A stretch of DNA of 63,421 nucleotides from Endotrypanum monterogeii (GCA_000333855.2 CM007343.1:1-63421), one strand, 5' to 3'. Counted from the stretch's first letter, positions 1 to 11,023 are shown. Translations and numbers: made by a program. Notes: generated from the letters alone by a model not told the origin.

Positions 1-132
1 TAACCCTAACCCTAACCCTAACCCTAACCCTAACCCTAACCCTAACCCTAACCCTAACCCTAACCCTAACCCTAACCCTAACCCTAACCCTAACCCTAAC
101 CCTAACCCTAACCCTAACCCTAACCCTAACCC
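1..132. repeat. Telomere repeat tract, (TAACCC)22
   Basis: Twenty-two uninterrupted TAACCC hexamers start at base 1; the last runs into CTGACC at 129-134. This is the C-rich strand of the TTAGGG telomere repeat used by trypanosomatids (and many other eukaryotes), so the window begins at a true chromosome end or as close to it as the assembly reached. Confidence 0.98.
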
Positions 133-133
133 T

Positions 134-2403
134 GACCAACAATGGAGGCCCTAGCACCACCGGCAATAGTGTTGGGGGCATGTCGAAAACCCAAAGGCAC
201 ACCCCAATATTTGATCCTCAGTCCATGGGGCTCACCCTGGGCATTTCCATGGGAACCGGCCCAGAGGGTGCTGGGAGGGGTCCCCGGCAAGGGGTCCAGA
301 GGGTGTTTTGGGGTCAACCTTTAAACGGCGCCTGAAAGCCCGAACAGACATCAAAGAAACCGTAATCAACTAAACAGGCACCATCTACTTGGGGAGGGAA
401 TGTCGAAGGACATGGTCATAAATCGCCGTCGGCAGAGGTCCGCCAGGTCAAGTCGGGCCTCTGAAGACGCCCCCGATCAACTTTTGGACCGAAAAAAAAA
501 ACGCTCATTCGCACTCCCGTCACAGAAGAAACATGCTTCTCGGTTAAAGACGGGGTCGATTGGGGTCGATGTTTGATTTCTGGCACCATTCAACATAACA
601 TATGAAGAGTTCCTAAAGTCGCCCCAGGCGGCCAGCAACGGGCCGGGAGCAGATTCACGGATCAAAATTTGCGACCAAAAAAGGGCCAAAAAAAAAAGAA
701 GGAATCGTGAGAAAACCCTAACGCAAGCATGGGCTTTGGTATGCGCCCTGAAAATATCTGTGGCACTTTGCGTAGCGAGTCAAAAAGGGTTCTTTGTGTT
801 ACTCCAAGCCCCCCCCCCGGTATATTCATCGACCCTATTTCGCATACCGGAGAGAACCATTGGCGGCGGTGTCTTGCGTAGGATTTTCTGACGATATATC
901 ACACAGTCACCACACAACTTGTAAACTTTTTCAGCCTGTTGCTCTCTTCTGGCGAAACGTTAACTCAAAAAAATCCTATTAGTGACACCGCTGTGCCAAC
1001 CACCCCATATGTGAATTTGCCTAACGAAGGTTTTCGGAACTCATAAGCTGGCTTTTTTGCGGGCTGTTTTGGTTTTCATTCAACTGACCACCATCCCATA
1101 TCATATGTTTTCTCGCATCAGAAAGAATGCGTCTGCTGTTGCGGCAGTGGAAAAAGGCCTCACTTTTATCGACAAGTTGATTGCTACAATCCGGATGCTT
1201 TTCCGCACAATATATGGTTTCATACAAAACCACTCAAGTACTTTGATCATAAGGTGGAACAAGAAATGATTCGGTGAAAACGATGCAGTGTAGGGGATAA
1301 TGTACTGGAAACGGCTTCTGAGGATAGATGAGTCATTTAAGAGCACTCTCGTTGCTTCCCTATCGGCCACCCTTTTCTTTGAAGCACTGGTTTCCAACGA
1401 TGCAGTCTGCTACTTAGTGCCAAAATCGGCGTACAAAAAGCATTAGCACCAATTCTACAGAGCAAACATTTTCTTTGGTTGCTTTGTTGTTGTACGTGGG
1501 TCGTCGGCCTGTGGCACTGTTATAAACCGGGAACTGTCGATGATTCAGGGAGGCCTGGCTGGATCAGGCAAGTAGGAACATTCTGAGGTTTTTTCGTACG
1601 CTAAAGGTTTCTGTGACAAATTGAGATCGCGCAGGTTGTTGTTTTTTCTGGAGGGTGTATAAAGGCGATACATCCAAGCTTTTTTTGGACGGCAGCTGCA
1701 AAATGTCGGTTTTGTTTTATTTCAAGCGGTATTTTATCAAGACTTGTTAAAATGAAAGAGAAGCTACGTTAGGAGCTTATGCACGAGTGGAAAGTTGTCT
1801 TCGTGAGGTCTAGATGGTGGTTTCAGAATTCGAGTGTTGTGATGATGTGAATGCTCCTGTTTTTTCTTAATACCATGGAACTTCTGTACATGGATTCGCT
1901 TCAGGTGATCTTCCCGTTTTTCCTTTTTTTTTTACGGGGATGTCGGGTGACAGTTTGGGCTAATCAAACTTTTGCAGTTGTTCTGGTGACATGGTGGATG
2001 TTTATCTTTTTCCTTCAAATCGTGATGACTAGCTGAATACATCTTGAAAGTGACACCTTCCTGTAATGAAACGGAGTATTAGTCAACTTTCTTTTTTTTG
2101 ACGAGAAAAAAAAAAAAGACTGATAATTAGGGCTGTACGACTGTAGCCACCTCTCAAAAGACGTAGAGCAAAAGAAAAAAAAATACCTGACTGTTTCTCA
2201 GCAAACGCTTGCTAGTAAGTGATCGACTAGTTTCATCCGCAACTCTGGCTTGATGCTTCGCATTGTCGAATTTCATCAGCTTCTCCAGAGAGAATTAACT
2301 CCATGTTTAGCTCTCCGCTCTTGTGTAAGTTCCTGGAGGCGCTAGATGGAAGGGACCTCCACTCATGAGATGAACGAATAACATCACACTCTCACACACG
2401 TTG
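134..2403. other. Subtelomeric region without a credible gene
   Basis: About 2.3 kb between the telomere repeats and the first gene. All ORFs here are under 100 codons, overlap on both strands and look non-coding. Bases 135-320 are G/C-rich and contain a duplicated CCAGAGGGTG (261-270 and 296-305); this is where Leishmania carries its telomere-associated conserved blocks (known of the genus; I could not confirm the blocks by eye). A GGGGTCGAT motif is repeated at about 551-570. Poly-T and poly-A runs at 2092-2099 and 2106-2117 face each other between AGTC and GACT. Since all genes downstream run away from the telomere, transcription of the gene cluster must begin in or near this interval (inference). 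Confidence 0.6.
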
Positions 2404-4353
2404 ATGGCTTGTTTGCTTTGGAACTTGACTTTTTCGTTAATATTTCCATCGGAAGGCTCCTGCAGAAGTTCAGAAGAACCGAGGAGAATCAGCCGTGTCT
2501 CTTTCTGCCATATGTGGGATCCTCGCAGCTATATTTCTCAAGCCGTTGGCTCGAAGTGTAGTGCGGGAAGCACTGTCACACGACCTTCGTTTTCCGAGTA
2601 CACAAAGCGCCTTCTTTTCCTAGAAATAGAAGAAGAACAATTGAAAGCGAAAATTGCCAGTGAGAGGTGTGATTGGGAATCAAAGCAGCTGACCTTGTGG
2701 GAGAGAGCCTACACGATTCACTTCTCTGTTGACGGTGAAGCAGGTGAGCTTCTGCGGCAGGTAGAGATCATTGCCGGAAGTATTGCTGATGAGGTGACGA
2801 ATTGCGAAATTTCCTACTCTTGTTTTCTGGAGAGCATAGATAACATTCAAAACATTTGTAAAACGAATGTGGTAGACTGCAACTTCAGCAATGTTTCTCT
2901 TCCCGGAAGGCTGTACGTGCAAGAGGCGTATCTGTGCGTCAAACTCCGTGAAAAGCTTTGTATTCCCGAGAATGTTAATTTGTTGCTTTTGGAAAGGGAA
3001 AGGCTCCATTTTCTGATAAAAGGAGATAGATGCACAATTCCAATGACTGCAGAGATCGACAATACCGGCTCCCCAAAGCGCTTTGAGGGTATATCGCTTG
3101 ATTCGGAGATCGCCATATCTTCTAATGGTGTCTGCAGACCGGGCAAAGATGTAGATTATCGTTGCTTTGTGACTGTTGGCTCGATGAATGATGAAGGATG
3201 CGCTGCAGGCTTGTTTGCTGCGGAGGCCGTGATCGCTGATGAACAGGTGGAAAGTGTTTTGCGAACACTTGTGGATAATCGGATTCTTGTTTTTTTTTCC
3301 TGCATATACCTTGACGGGACGGTATACATGTACGAGCAACCTTCGAATGATGATGTGTCTTCAGGAACGCCTCAACGGGGTCCAGCGGACACTGTAGCGT
3401 ATAGGGCTGGCGTCATTCGAAATAGCAAAAATGCGGATGCAATGCATCATCTAGTTGGTGGTAAAGGTAGAATAAGGCCGAAGCAAATGGATCAATTTGA
3501 AGTAGCCCTGAATCTGCCTACTCTGGTAGGCGCCATGGAAATTACTTTAGGACCGATGTACTTTGAAGTGGTTAATCGAATAGGGCTCATTGGTCTCAAC
3601 AACGGCAAAGTTCTTCTCTCTATTGAGAATGATAGCCCATTGCACAATAATCTGTTGAAATGGGGGGACAAGATGCTGCTTTACGATTTTGTCGACGTGG
3701 AGGAATGGAAAAATGGAGACTCCCGACAGTGGCTTCCGTCCGCTAAATGCGACGTTTTCAAAACAGAAAGTGGCGATTTTTCAGTACCAAATTCGGTAGG
3801 CCTCTCTGGGGCACTTCTGTTTAGTGTAGACAGCACTGTTCCAGCGGGAGACAGCTTGTTACTGATTGGGAGTGTGGTGGAAGCGAGCCAGAAACACGCC
3901 GCGCTGAAGTCACCGGTGATGCTGTGCTCGAAGCTCTTGCGGTACACCCCGTTTGTGTGCAGGTTTTTGCATCGCCAGCATGGTCCTATCGGCTGTGTTG
4001 GCTACTCTTTTTTTTTCTCGAGCAAGAGTCCTCCGATCGCAGTAGCCCTTGTACCTTTTCATCTCACTGATATTGTCACCTCGGAGACAGATGCTGATCC
4101 AACGATAACGCTGTTTTTCTTTCGCCGGGAGTCAAGGTTATTCTCGAACCCGATGTTTCCATATTTCACAGATGTCCTTCCTTTGCCTCTTCATCAGTTG
4201 GTCGGAGAAAAAGCATCGGTTGTGGCAGGCACCATTACAGGGCGTCTTCTTCAAATGCGTTGTCTGTCGAGCGATTCTAGCTTAATCCTTATTCTTTCTG
4301 TCAGTGAGGTTGTGTACGACGGATGTGATATACTGCAATTTATGGCAGGGTGA
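2404..4353 (+). CDS. Hypothetical protein (649 aa), first gene after the telomere
   Basis: A 649-codon open frame and the only long one in the first 5 kb. The first ATG is at 2404; a further in-frame ATG about 36 codons on (MWDPRS) is an alternative start, and the stretch between them does not look strongly conserved in type. I recognise no domain. Residues about 60-110 are charged and could form a short helix or coiled coil; the rest is a mixed soluble sequence with several Phe runs near residues 300 and 535 that come from T-rich codons. There is no convincing signal peptide or membrane segment. It lies 2.3 kb from the telomere repeats, transcribed toward the chromosome interior. The long uninterrupted frame argues that it is real; function unknown. 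Confidence 0.75.
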   Translation: MACLLWNLTFSLIFPSEGSCRSSEEPRRISRVSFCHMWDPRSYISQAVGSKCSAGSTVTRPSFSEYTKRLLFLEIEEEQLKAKIASERCDWESKQLTLWERAYTIHFSVDGEAGELLRQVEIIAGSIADEVTNCEISYSCFLESIDNIQNICKTNVVDCNFSNVSLPGRLYVQEAYLCVKLREKLCIPENVNLLLLERERLHFLIKGDRCTIPMTAEIDNTGSPKRFEGISLDSEIAISSNGVCRPGKDVDYRCFVTVGSMNDEGCAAGLFAAEAVIADEQVESVLRTLVDNRILVFFSCIYLDGTVYMYEQPSNDDVSSGTPQRGPADTVAYRAGVIRNSKNADAMHHLVGGKGRIRPKQMDQFEVALNLPTLVGAMEITLGPMYFEVVNRIGLIGLNNGKVLLSIENDSPLHNNLLKWGDKMLLYDFVDVEEWKNGDSRQWLPSAKCDVFKTESGDFSVPNSVGLSGALLFSVDSTVPAGDSLLLIGSVVEASQKHAALKSPVMLCSKLLRYTPFVCRFLHRQHGPIGCVGYSFFFSSKSPPIAVALVPFHLTDIVTSETDADPTITLFFFRRESRLFSNPMFPYFTDVLPLPLHQLVGEKASVVAGTITGRLLQMRCLSSDSSLILILSVSEVVYDGCDILQFMAG

Positions 4354-5699
4354 GCCATGAGGGCTACTGACTTCAGGAAAGTGTATGGATATGGTTTGTA
4401 CACGGCGACGTAGAATGCAGAAGTTCCATTCTTCAACATGCAGAGAGGGCATGATGAATTACTCTTTTTTGAAATCCAGTTCCTGGTCTTCTGTGTTCGT
4501 GTATAGCCAGCGCATAACCGAGGGATATCCTCTGCTACAGTTACTCTGAATGCAATGATTATTTACACTCATGTTCTATAGCGTCTCGTGTTCGTCTGTT
4601 TTGCGTTCGAAATTGTCGGCCTGAAAGTCACATCAGGCTTTTTTTTTTGAAAGCGTTTAAGGAAGTTGATCAAATGAGATTTTTTCCATCTGTAAGACTT
4701 TCGTGCAAAATGAAACGTGCTCAAGATATGTCGCCTGGATCCTCCCCATGCTATTCCCTATAATCCCACATAGGTTAGTGGTCGCATACCAGGACTTTTG
4801 ATCTTGTGCGTTCGGGTTCCGTACGTTGTGCTTCTCTCACGGTTTTGCCAAGCTATCCAGTTTTTGATTTCTACAGTTTTTCGTGTTGGTGGAGGCGATT
4901 TATGTTTTTTTTTTCCTGCCAAGTGGTGTGCGATCGAGGGAGGTGAACCCTTCTCTTAGCGTTCACAAGAGACGAAGTTGCGTATGTGAGGCATCTCCTG
5001 CAGAATGCCGTGCTGGCGGTTTTGCGCTTGGGTGGTTGACTCCACTTTGAGGGAAGATCGTCATGTTGGTAGAGGCCGAGAGTTTTTCAGGTCTTCTGAA
5101 CGTGGAGTGTGGTGCTCACCGAACCACACTCTGGAATTCATTGAGCGTGTCAGCAGTGTGACTGACCCCGATGAACGGTGCGGAGGTATATATAACCTGA
5201 TATTCAGGTTGTTGGATAAAGAGTCTTCGAGCACATGCAATGTATTGAATAACGAAGGAGCTGCCTCTTCATACTTTTCCTGTTATTAACCCCGAATTCT
5301 CTGCAATGTTCGAAATTGTGATGACGCCAAACAACTCATCAAAACACAACAAAAATCTTAGCAAAACAACTGAAGTATACAGGTCAATACAAAGGGATCT
5401 TATCTTTACATATTTTCCGTGGAGTCGGTTGCATTAGCTGTAGAAGCGACGAACGAGTGAAGGTGTGTCGCTCAAAAGCGTAAAAACGCTTTCTCTTTGT
5501 TTTTGTGTGACAACTGAACAGATAAAGCACGCTGAGAAAAAAGGTGCCTCCAGAGAATAAACGCTTCTTACTAAAGTGAGGTGCTTTTATTTTCTGAAAA
5601 AAAGTTTTACCAGGTCTTGTAGTAGGCCTTTTTGACGTGACCGAAGCTATACGATTATCTCGTGTTCTCTCAAAGAACTGTCGTTTGTAGGGAAACAGG
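4354..5699. other. Intergenic, 1.35 kb, with one doubtful small ORF
   Basis: Contains T-runs near 4640 and 4905, A/T-rich stretches, and a 94-codon ORF at 5005-5289 on the + strand that I do not recognise; it may be chance. A candidate trans-splice AG lies at 5689-5690, ten bases before the next start codon, behind a weak pyrimidine stretch. Confidence 0.4.
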
Positions 5700-7007
5700 A
5701 TGTCTGTCGATTTTCTTAACCCAACGGAGAGGTCACGCCTGCTGGACGCACTTCTCGACAACACGTCTTCTTTTGGAACTTTGTCGAAGAGGTTTCGAGA
5801 TAGTTTCCAACCATCTCGCTACACCGCCGCCTCTTGTGAGATTGGGCAGATGTGCAAGGAGTTTGTCGCGTCGACAGAAGGTACTGGGCTTATCGCTGCG
5901 TTGTATCTTGTGGACCTCATGCGTAAGCAAGACAATGTGGTGGCGAAGTCCACATTTTACGGAGTTTTAATAGAGCTAGAACATGCTATCCGTCGAGATA
6001 TGTTCATCGTGGAGCAAATCAAGTACACTACAAAAGAGTGCAAAGAGTCTAAGAGAAGTATGGAGGCCACGCGGGCTGAGGTTTTCCGTATTCACTGTGC
6101 CGCCAAAGTGTTCGCGTTCCAGCTTCTTGGTGACACAGTCGGCGATGACGAGAAGGTTGTGTCTTACGCCTCAAAGAAACAGGAGTCTATTGACGAGGCC
6201 CTAAACGCATGGGAAAAGGCTAGTGTCAAGATTAAAGAACCCATGGCGGATATCGAGCATTCCTGGGTTGCGAAGCACGAGAAACAACAGTGCGGCTCAG
6301 TGTACGAGACCGCCGCTGTATTTGATGAACAACCGAACAAAGCGCTGGCGCTGCTTCTTCCATCGGTTTCAGCGAAGCTGCCGAATTTGCCGATCCAGGA
6401 AGGTGAACTGCAGCTTTTGTTACCGGGGAAGTCGGCTATGCTTCTCGTCGACAGTGCCCCACCAAGCGAAGCATGGTCGATTTCTAAGAGAATGCTTCTT
6501 GAAGCACGGAAATCGAAGCTGTCGAAAGATGACGAGCAGCTGCTTCTTGGGCTTCTCAACGAGTCCCTTGTCTCACATTTAGGAGTCTCCCCACAGCTCC
6601 TGGGTGAGCTAGCGACACATAACCCAGAGGTGTGTGCCTGCGTGCTGCTTAAGATACCGTCTGGTTCAGCGGGTGCTTTCATTCAATACCTACTGAAGGG
6701 TAATGTTCCGGAGGAGAATATACAGACGGTTCTCCTCCGAGCCTCATCTGTGCTCCAGCAAGTCAACGTACGTACCTTCATTTCCACAATGATCCATAAG
6801 CTCAAGGAAAAAGGTGGTCCAGGTGGAGCTGGTGAGTCTCTGAGAAGGTTTGCGCTCACTCTTCATCAGCTCGTGACGAAGGCCGCCAAGGAGAACAGGG
6901 AGATTTTCATAGCTGAGACTTTCAACTCTGATTTGGAGTACCAGTTTCAGTCGAGTAACGACCTGGAGGTGAAGAACCGCTGGGAAGAGATGAAGCGGAA
7001 GCAGTAA
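5700..7007 (+). CDS. NOT11: CCR4-NOT complex subunit 11-like protein (NOT11/CNOT11)
   Basis: 435 aa. Two regions read like the CNOT11 (C2orf29, DUF2363) family. The N-terminal block, about residues 25-95, has the pattern of a helical segment with LSKRF, then AALYLVDLM, then an FYGVLIEL-type helix. The C-terminal block, about 285-430, has GVSPQLLGELATHNPEV followed by a VLLK helix, a second helix near 315-340 (FIQYLLKGNVPEEN) and a RRFALTLHQLV helix. In animals and trypanosomes NOT11 binds NOT10 and the NOT1 N-terminus in the cytoplasmic deadenylase complex that starts mRNA decay. In an organism without gene-specific promoters, mRNA decay is a main control point. The match is from memory of motif spacing, not a search. 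Synteny supports it: T. brucei NOT11 lies just before the same peroxiredoxin and cyclophilin genes. Start ATG at 5700. Confidence 0.8.
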   Translation: MSVDFLNPTERSRLLDALLDNTSSFGTLSKRFRDSFQPSRYTAASCEIGQMCKEFVASTEGTGLIAALYLVDLMRKQDNVVAKSTFYGVLIELEHAIRRDMFIVEQIKYTTKECKESKRSMEATRAEVFRIHCAAKVFAFQLLGDTVGDDEKVVSYASKKQESIDEALNAWEKASVKIKEPMADIEHSWVAKHEKQQCGSVYETAAVFDEQPNKALALLLPSVSAKLPNLPIQEGELQLLLPGKSAMLLVDSAPPSEAWSISKRMLLEARKSKLSKDDEQLLLGLLNESLVSHLGVSPQLLGELATHNPEVCACVLLKIPSGSAGAFIQYLLKGNVPEENIQTVLLRASSVLQQVNVRTFISTMIHKLKEKGGPGGAGESLRRFALTLHQLVTKAAKENREIFIAETFNSDLEYQFQSSNDLEVKNRWEEMKRKQ

Positions 7008-7658
7008 AATGGGAGGCAGTTGTAGTGATGGTGACTTTTTTTTTTGTTCCGCAGGACTTCCCTTCATGTTTTGTGTACACACGGCTTCAGGTTGCTCTCT
7101 TTTTAAAGCTTCAGTAATCAATTGTGTTGTCATATTCCAGTCTACTCTGCGCTGTTTGATTTCCCCAGGTGACTTTTCTCATGTCAAAAAGGCGGTGGTA
7201 ATCATGTGGAGGTGAACAACAAGAAAAGATGTTTTTCTCAATAGTTTTTTTTTTTTTGCGGACAAGAGGGAGGGGTTGTAGGAAAGCAATCGTGGACCTC
7301 GGGCTCGTATTGAGGGCATTCATGGGCGATGCTGTCCGAGAAAAGATTTGCCACAGTGTTGTAGCACCAAATTCCCACAACTTCACAATCGGTGACGTGT
7401 TTAGGTGGAAGGTGCTCTCAAGGGTCAGGACAGATGGACTTTTCTTGTACGACGTCACGAAGGCTCTAGAGAAATTTTTCAGCTTCAGTGTTTGATTCTT
7501 GGTGAATATGGCTTTTACTGGTCTTTGCTTTCTCTTTTTTTTTCTCCTGACCTAGAGCATTTTTTACTTGCTGGCGCTCTTATACAATACAACAGATAGT
7601 GGGGTGCATGCATTCGTGTCAACTACTCAGAAGAAGGTAGATTGCTACAGATGCGGTC
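7008..7658. other. Intergenic, 0.65 kb
   Basis: No gene seen. Holds T-runs at about 7038-7046, 7243-7257 and 7530-7545; the last, with the TTTCTCCTGACC stretch after it, is the likeliest polypyrimidine signal for splicing of the next gene. Confidence 0.5.
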
Positions 7659-8537
7659 ATGTCAGATGTCAAGGTGACGTTCGCCTTTGTCACCCCGGGC
7701 GTGATTAACTGTTGTGTGGACACACAGTGCAGTAAAGAGATCCCTGCGGATGTTTTCGAGGCTCCGTCAGAGGAGTTAGAGAATGATGCACGCGCAGCAA
7801 TTCTGAAGGTGCTTGACTACGACACAGGTTATTCTCGTATATTTTATTTGACGTATCCGACCGGCACAAGAATGCGAGCTGTCTACGAGTCGCTGACAGA
7901 TGCTATGGCAACAAAGGCCTGCGAAATGATTTGTTTCACTTCACCTCTCATGTCTTCTGAGCGTGTATTGCGTGTTTGTGCATCGAGGGTTTTAGGTCTT
8001 GGAGACACTGTACCGGAGGTAGTCTTCTGCCAAAAGGCTGCGGTATTTCGCCAAAGTATCTGGACCACATCTGGCTGGTTGGTGGTTAACATTCTTCTTT
8101 GTGCGAGTGACGGAGCGCTGTCGGTGGGGCACTTGCCATGCCTAGTTCCAGTTTCTTGCGCCCCTTTGGCCAAGGGCGATGTCTGTACGAGTATATCTGC
8201 CCTGTTTAGGATGGGAGCGGAGTGTGAGCGGCACCTGCGAGGCTGTGAGTTGTTCTGTTGCACTGTGGATAATAAGAATATAGTCTTGCGGAGTCTGTTC
8301 AGCGACGGTGCATCTTCGAATCAAGTGGCAATTCTTTACAGTGCTGTGGATGTCGGGGACGTTGTGTTAGTGTCTGCACAGCTGCGTTGCTTGCCCCTCA
8401 CCGTCAAACCGTCTGTTTTTCAGGCCGTAGTGGTGAGGAAGTTTGCAGAGGATGGGGTGACGCTGTTCGATGTGAAGGAGGTGGACACTTCGGTAATTTT
8501 AGAGAGACTTACTTGCACTCAATTAGTGCCCCTTTAG
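7659..8537 (+). CDS. Hypothetical conserved-looking protein (292 aa)
   Basis: A 292-codon frame starting MSDVKVTFAFV. It is cysteine-rich (about 15 Cys) and beta-strand-like, with alternating hydrophobic residues throughout and no obvious membrane segment or signal peptide. I recognise no family. It sits between NOT11 and UTP15 in the same direction with ordinary intergenic spacing. Cysteines are scattered rather than in CxxC pairs, so a zinc-binding role is not suggested by spacing. Function unknown. Confidence 0.75.
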   Translation: MSDVKVTFAFVTPGVINCCVDTQCSKEIPADVFEAPSEELENDARAAILKVLDYDTGYSRIFYLTYPTGTRMRAVYESLTDAMATKACEMICFTSPLMSSERVLRVCASRVLGLGDTVPEVVFCQKAAVFRQSIWTTSGWLVVNILLCASDGALSVGHLPCLVPVSCAPLAKGDVCTSISALFRMGAECERHLRGCELFCCTVDNKNIVLRSLFSDGASSNQVAILYSAVDVGDVVLVSAQLRCLPLTVKPSVFQAVVVRKFAEDGVTLFDVKEVDTSVILERLTCTQLVPL

Positions 8538-8874
8538 CTGCTACAATCGTATCGGGGAGGAATCGAAGGAGTAGTAATTTCTGATGCTCTTTTCTAATAA
8601 TCTCTTTTTACTCGCTTGGTGACTGGTCCTTTCAGTTTTAAAAGATTTTTCGTGACGAGCTCTCCATTTGGTCACCGTTGCGGGTGTGGAGAGGATAGCG
8701 TTAGACTTCGCTCTTGATTATCTTTTCATGCTGGACTCTGACCCTGGCGTTTCTTGACACAATTCTCCTTCTTTATCCCTTCTGCTATTTCTAACTTTTG
8801 TTGTTATTATGTGCACCACCATTTGACGCGTACGGATTAAAGAACGCACGCGCTCCTGCTGATTTTCGCCCACA
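8538..8874. other. Short intergenic region with polypyrimidine stretch
   Basis: 337 bp. The interval 8758-8804 is strongly pyrimidine-rich (TTCTCCTTC, CCCTTCTGC, TTTCTAAC) and lies 70-115 bases before the UTP15 start, a usual place for a trans-splicing signal. No gene. Confidence 0.5.
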
Positions 8875-10311
8875 ATGAACCTCGATTGGACTTTGCCGCT
8901 CCGCAAGGTACCTATCCACACCACTAAGGATCCATCTGTTGTGTGGAACACGGTTCACCTCTGCTACGAACAGAAGTTTTTTGGCCAGGTAACGAGTTTG
9001 CGCTACAACTATTCAGGCTCGCTGCTGGGTGCCACCTCTACAAACCAACTGGCGCTTTTACGTGTTCCACAGGCGGACGGCGTGGTGGTGAACGAGCAGA
9101 CGGAGCGGAAGAACTATTCAATACGTTTCCGTGAAGATGACAAGCTTTACATTCAATCTGTGGACCAGCGCGTCGTAGTTCGATCATCGGAAACCGCCTT
9201 CGAGCGGCAGTACTCAGGACATATGAGAGATGTGCGCTCTTCTATATTCATAGGACGCCATAACTTTGCCTCTGCCAGTGACGATACAACGGTGAAGTTG
9301 TGGGATTTGTTGCGCGACGACGATCTTGGCACTGCCCGCATTCACACAGATTATGTACGCTGCCTTGAGACTTACACTGGTGGCTCGTTCTTGAGCGGCT
9401 CCTACGATCACCGAGTCAACTTGTGGGACCCCCGCACTAGCATGGATACACCGTTGCAAAGCTCCCAGAACGTCATCACCCAAGCAGTGGAGGCGCTATG
9501 CTACGTGCCGAGTGAAGATATTTTGGCTGTTGGAGCTGGTGATCAAGTCATCGTCTTCGATCCACGGAAGGGCCTTAGCACACCCTTATTTCAGGGCTCA
9601 TTTCACACCAAGTCTGTAGTTGCGGTGGCTTTTTCACAAAAGCTACGCACTCTTCTGACAGGATCGCTGGACTGCCGCGTTAAAATGTTCTCGCTAGAGG
9701 GTGGTGAGCTGCGCTGTATTTCGAACAGGCGTTTCGAAAACGGGGTGACGTCGCTGGCTGTGCATCCTCTCTCGTCAGAGTACGCGGTTGGCAGTACCAC
9801 TGGTGAACTCAACGTCTACCGCTTCAAGAAGGCGGATAAAGAGGAGGATGACGTCATGGGGGAGCTCTATTTGGACAAGACAAAGCCGCGCTCAAAGGAG
9901 CAAGTTCTGGACGATAAGATGAAAGAGGTGCAGTTCCAGCTTAAAAGCTACCAATACGGGAAAGCGCTCAAAACGGCTCTCTACTCAAGACACCCTGATA
10001 TCCTCATTTCTACTTTCGAGGAGCTGGTGCGTCGAGGCGCGTTGCATATCGCATTGAACAACCAAAACGATCGAACTGTTGTACGCGTTCTGCGCTTTGC
10101 CGCTCAATACATCGAGATGCCCCAGTTTACGGATACTATGCACGTTGTTGTTGAGACGATTCTGGACATTTACAGTGCCTCCGTTGGCAAAAGCGCCTTT
10201 TTTCACAGGGAGATTTTGAAAGTCCAGAAGAGGATCGGTGCGGCTCTTGCTGTAATGCAACGCATGGAGAAGACAATGGGCATCATGGAGATGATTACAA
10301 ATTCCGAGTAG
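8875..10311 (+). CDS. UTP15: UTP15, WD40 subunit of the SSU processome
   Basis: 478 aa. Residues about 60-330 hold WD40 blades with readable endings (ASDDTTVKLWDL, SGSYDHRVNLWDP, GSLDCRVKMFS, then a GSTTGELNVYRF blade). From about 345 on, the helical C-terminal domain typical of UTP15 follows (DDKMKEVQFQLKSYQYGKAL; FEELVRRGALHIAL; about 140 residues). UTP15 belongs to the t-UTP/UtpA part of the small-subunit processome and acts in the nucleolus on the 5' end of pre-rRNA with U3 snoRNA. Length matches the family (about 500 aa). The start at 8875 sits behind a pyrimidine-rich stretch. Distinguished from other WD40 proteins by the C-terminal domain. Confidence 0.92.
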   Translation: MNLDWTLPLRKVPIHTTKDPSVVWNTVHLCYEQKFFGQVTSLRYNYSGSLLGATSTNQLALLRVPQADGVVVNEQTERKNYSIRFREDDKLYIQSVDQRVVVRSSETAFERQYSGHMRDVRSSIFIGRHNFASASDDTTVKLWDLLRDDDLGTARIHTDYVRCLETYTGGSFLSGSYDHRVNLWDPRTSMDTPLQSSQNVITQAVEALCYVPSEDILAVGAGDQVIVFDPRKGLSTPLFQGSFHTKSVVAVAFSQKLRTLLTGSLDCRVKMFSLEGGELRCISNRRFENGVTSLAVHPLSSEYAVGSTTGELNVYRFKKADKEEDDVMGELYLDKTKPRSKEQVLDDKMKEVQFQLKSYQYGKALKTALYSRHPDILISTFEELVRRGALHIALNNQNDRTVVRVLRFAAQYIEMPQFTDTMHVVVETILDIYSASVGKSAFFHREILKVQKRIGAALAVMQRMEKTMGIMEMITNSE

Positions 10312-11023
10312 CGGATTGGTCCAGCTGTGCATGCTGCCAGCGCGGCGTTTCGGCCTGCAGTGCCATTCGCATACTCGACCTACTGTTCAAGAGCAGTGAC
10401 ATTATTTTTTAAACAATCTTAATTTGTCGAGTAACCTGTTGTGCGTATCCAAGAAAAGCTGCGGAAACACAGAACTTTACCAGTGAGCAGCAGTGTCAGC
10501 GAAGGTCGTATAGTAGAGCGACACTACACGAGGATCTTGGTGGTGGGAACATCGCCGATCGGAACCTTTGGCTATGTGCGGGTGTTTAAGAGGAGGCTAC
10601 ACCTGTTATTGGGTGCTTATTTCTCATAACGTAGAGATAGTACTTTGGGTTACATAGTCATATAGGGTATGAATGTGAGGAGCTTCTCTGTTTCTGCTTC
10701 CATGAGCCTCTTACCCACGGCGTATCGGATGTGGAGGTTCATCAGAGGGTGCGCACCTCACAATGGAACACGCAAAGGATACTGGGGAGGGAGGGCTAGT
10801 GGACATTGAGGGAAATAGGTTGTGCTCCCATTCACCATGGCGCTTTTCTTCCTTCGGTCACTATATCCATTTCTGCCAGGCACATTCTTGTATACTTTCA
10901 TCATCATCATCATCTTTTTTTTTTTCCATCCCTCGGGCTCATCAAAGAACGAAGCGAGCATTTTCTGTTTTCTTTCGAGATTAATTTTTATTATCGAGTC
11001 TACTCTGCCTTGAAGTAAGCACG
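10312..11023. other. Intergenic, 0.7 kb
   Basis: No gene. Just before the peroxiredoxin gene lies a TCA repeat (about 10899-10914) running into a T-run (10915-10926) and CCATCCCTC, a probable polypyrimidine signal; AG dinucleotides follow from about 10945 on. Confidence 0.5.

Noticed and set aside
134..320. Short ORFs on both strands next to the telomere
   Set aside because: They mirror each other across the same G/C-rich block and have no protein character; this is subtelomeric sequence.
711..723. Single AACCCTAACG inside the subtelomere
   Set aside because: Only one hexamer; not enough to call an interstitial telomere repeat.
2680..3339. 219-codon minus-strand ORF inside the first gene
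   Set aside because: It is the antisense shadow of the 649-aa frame on the + strand, lies entirely within it and runs against the direction of every other gene.
5005..5289. 94-codon ORF on the + strand
   Set aside because: No recognisable family and no splice signal of note; it may be a small gene but cannot be supported.
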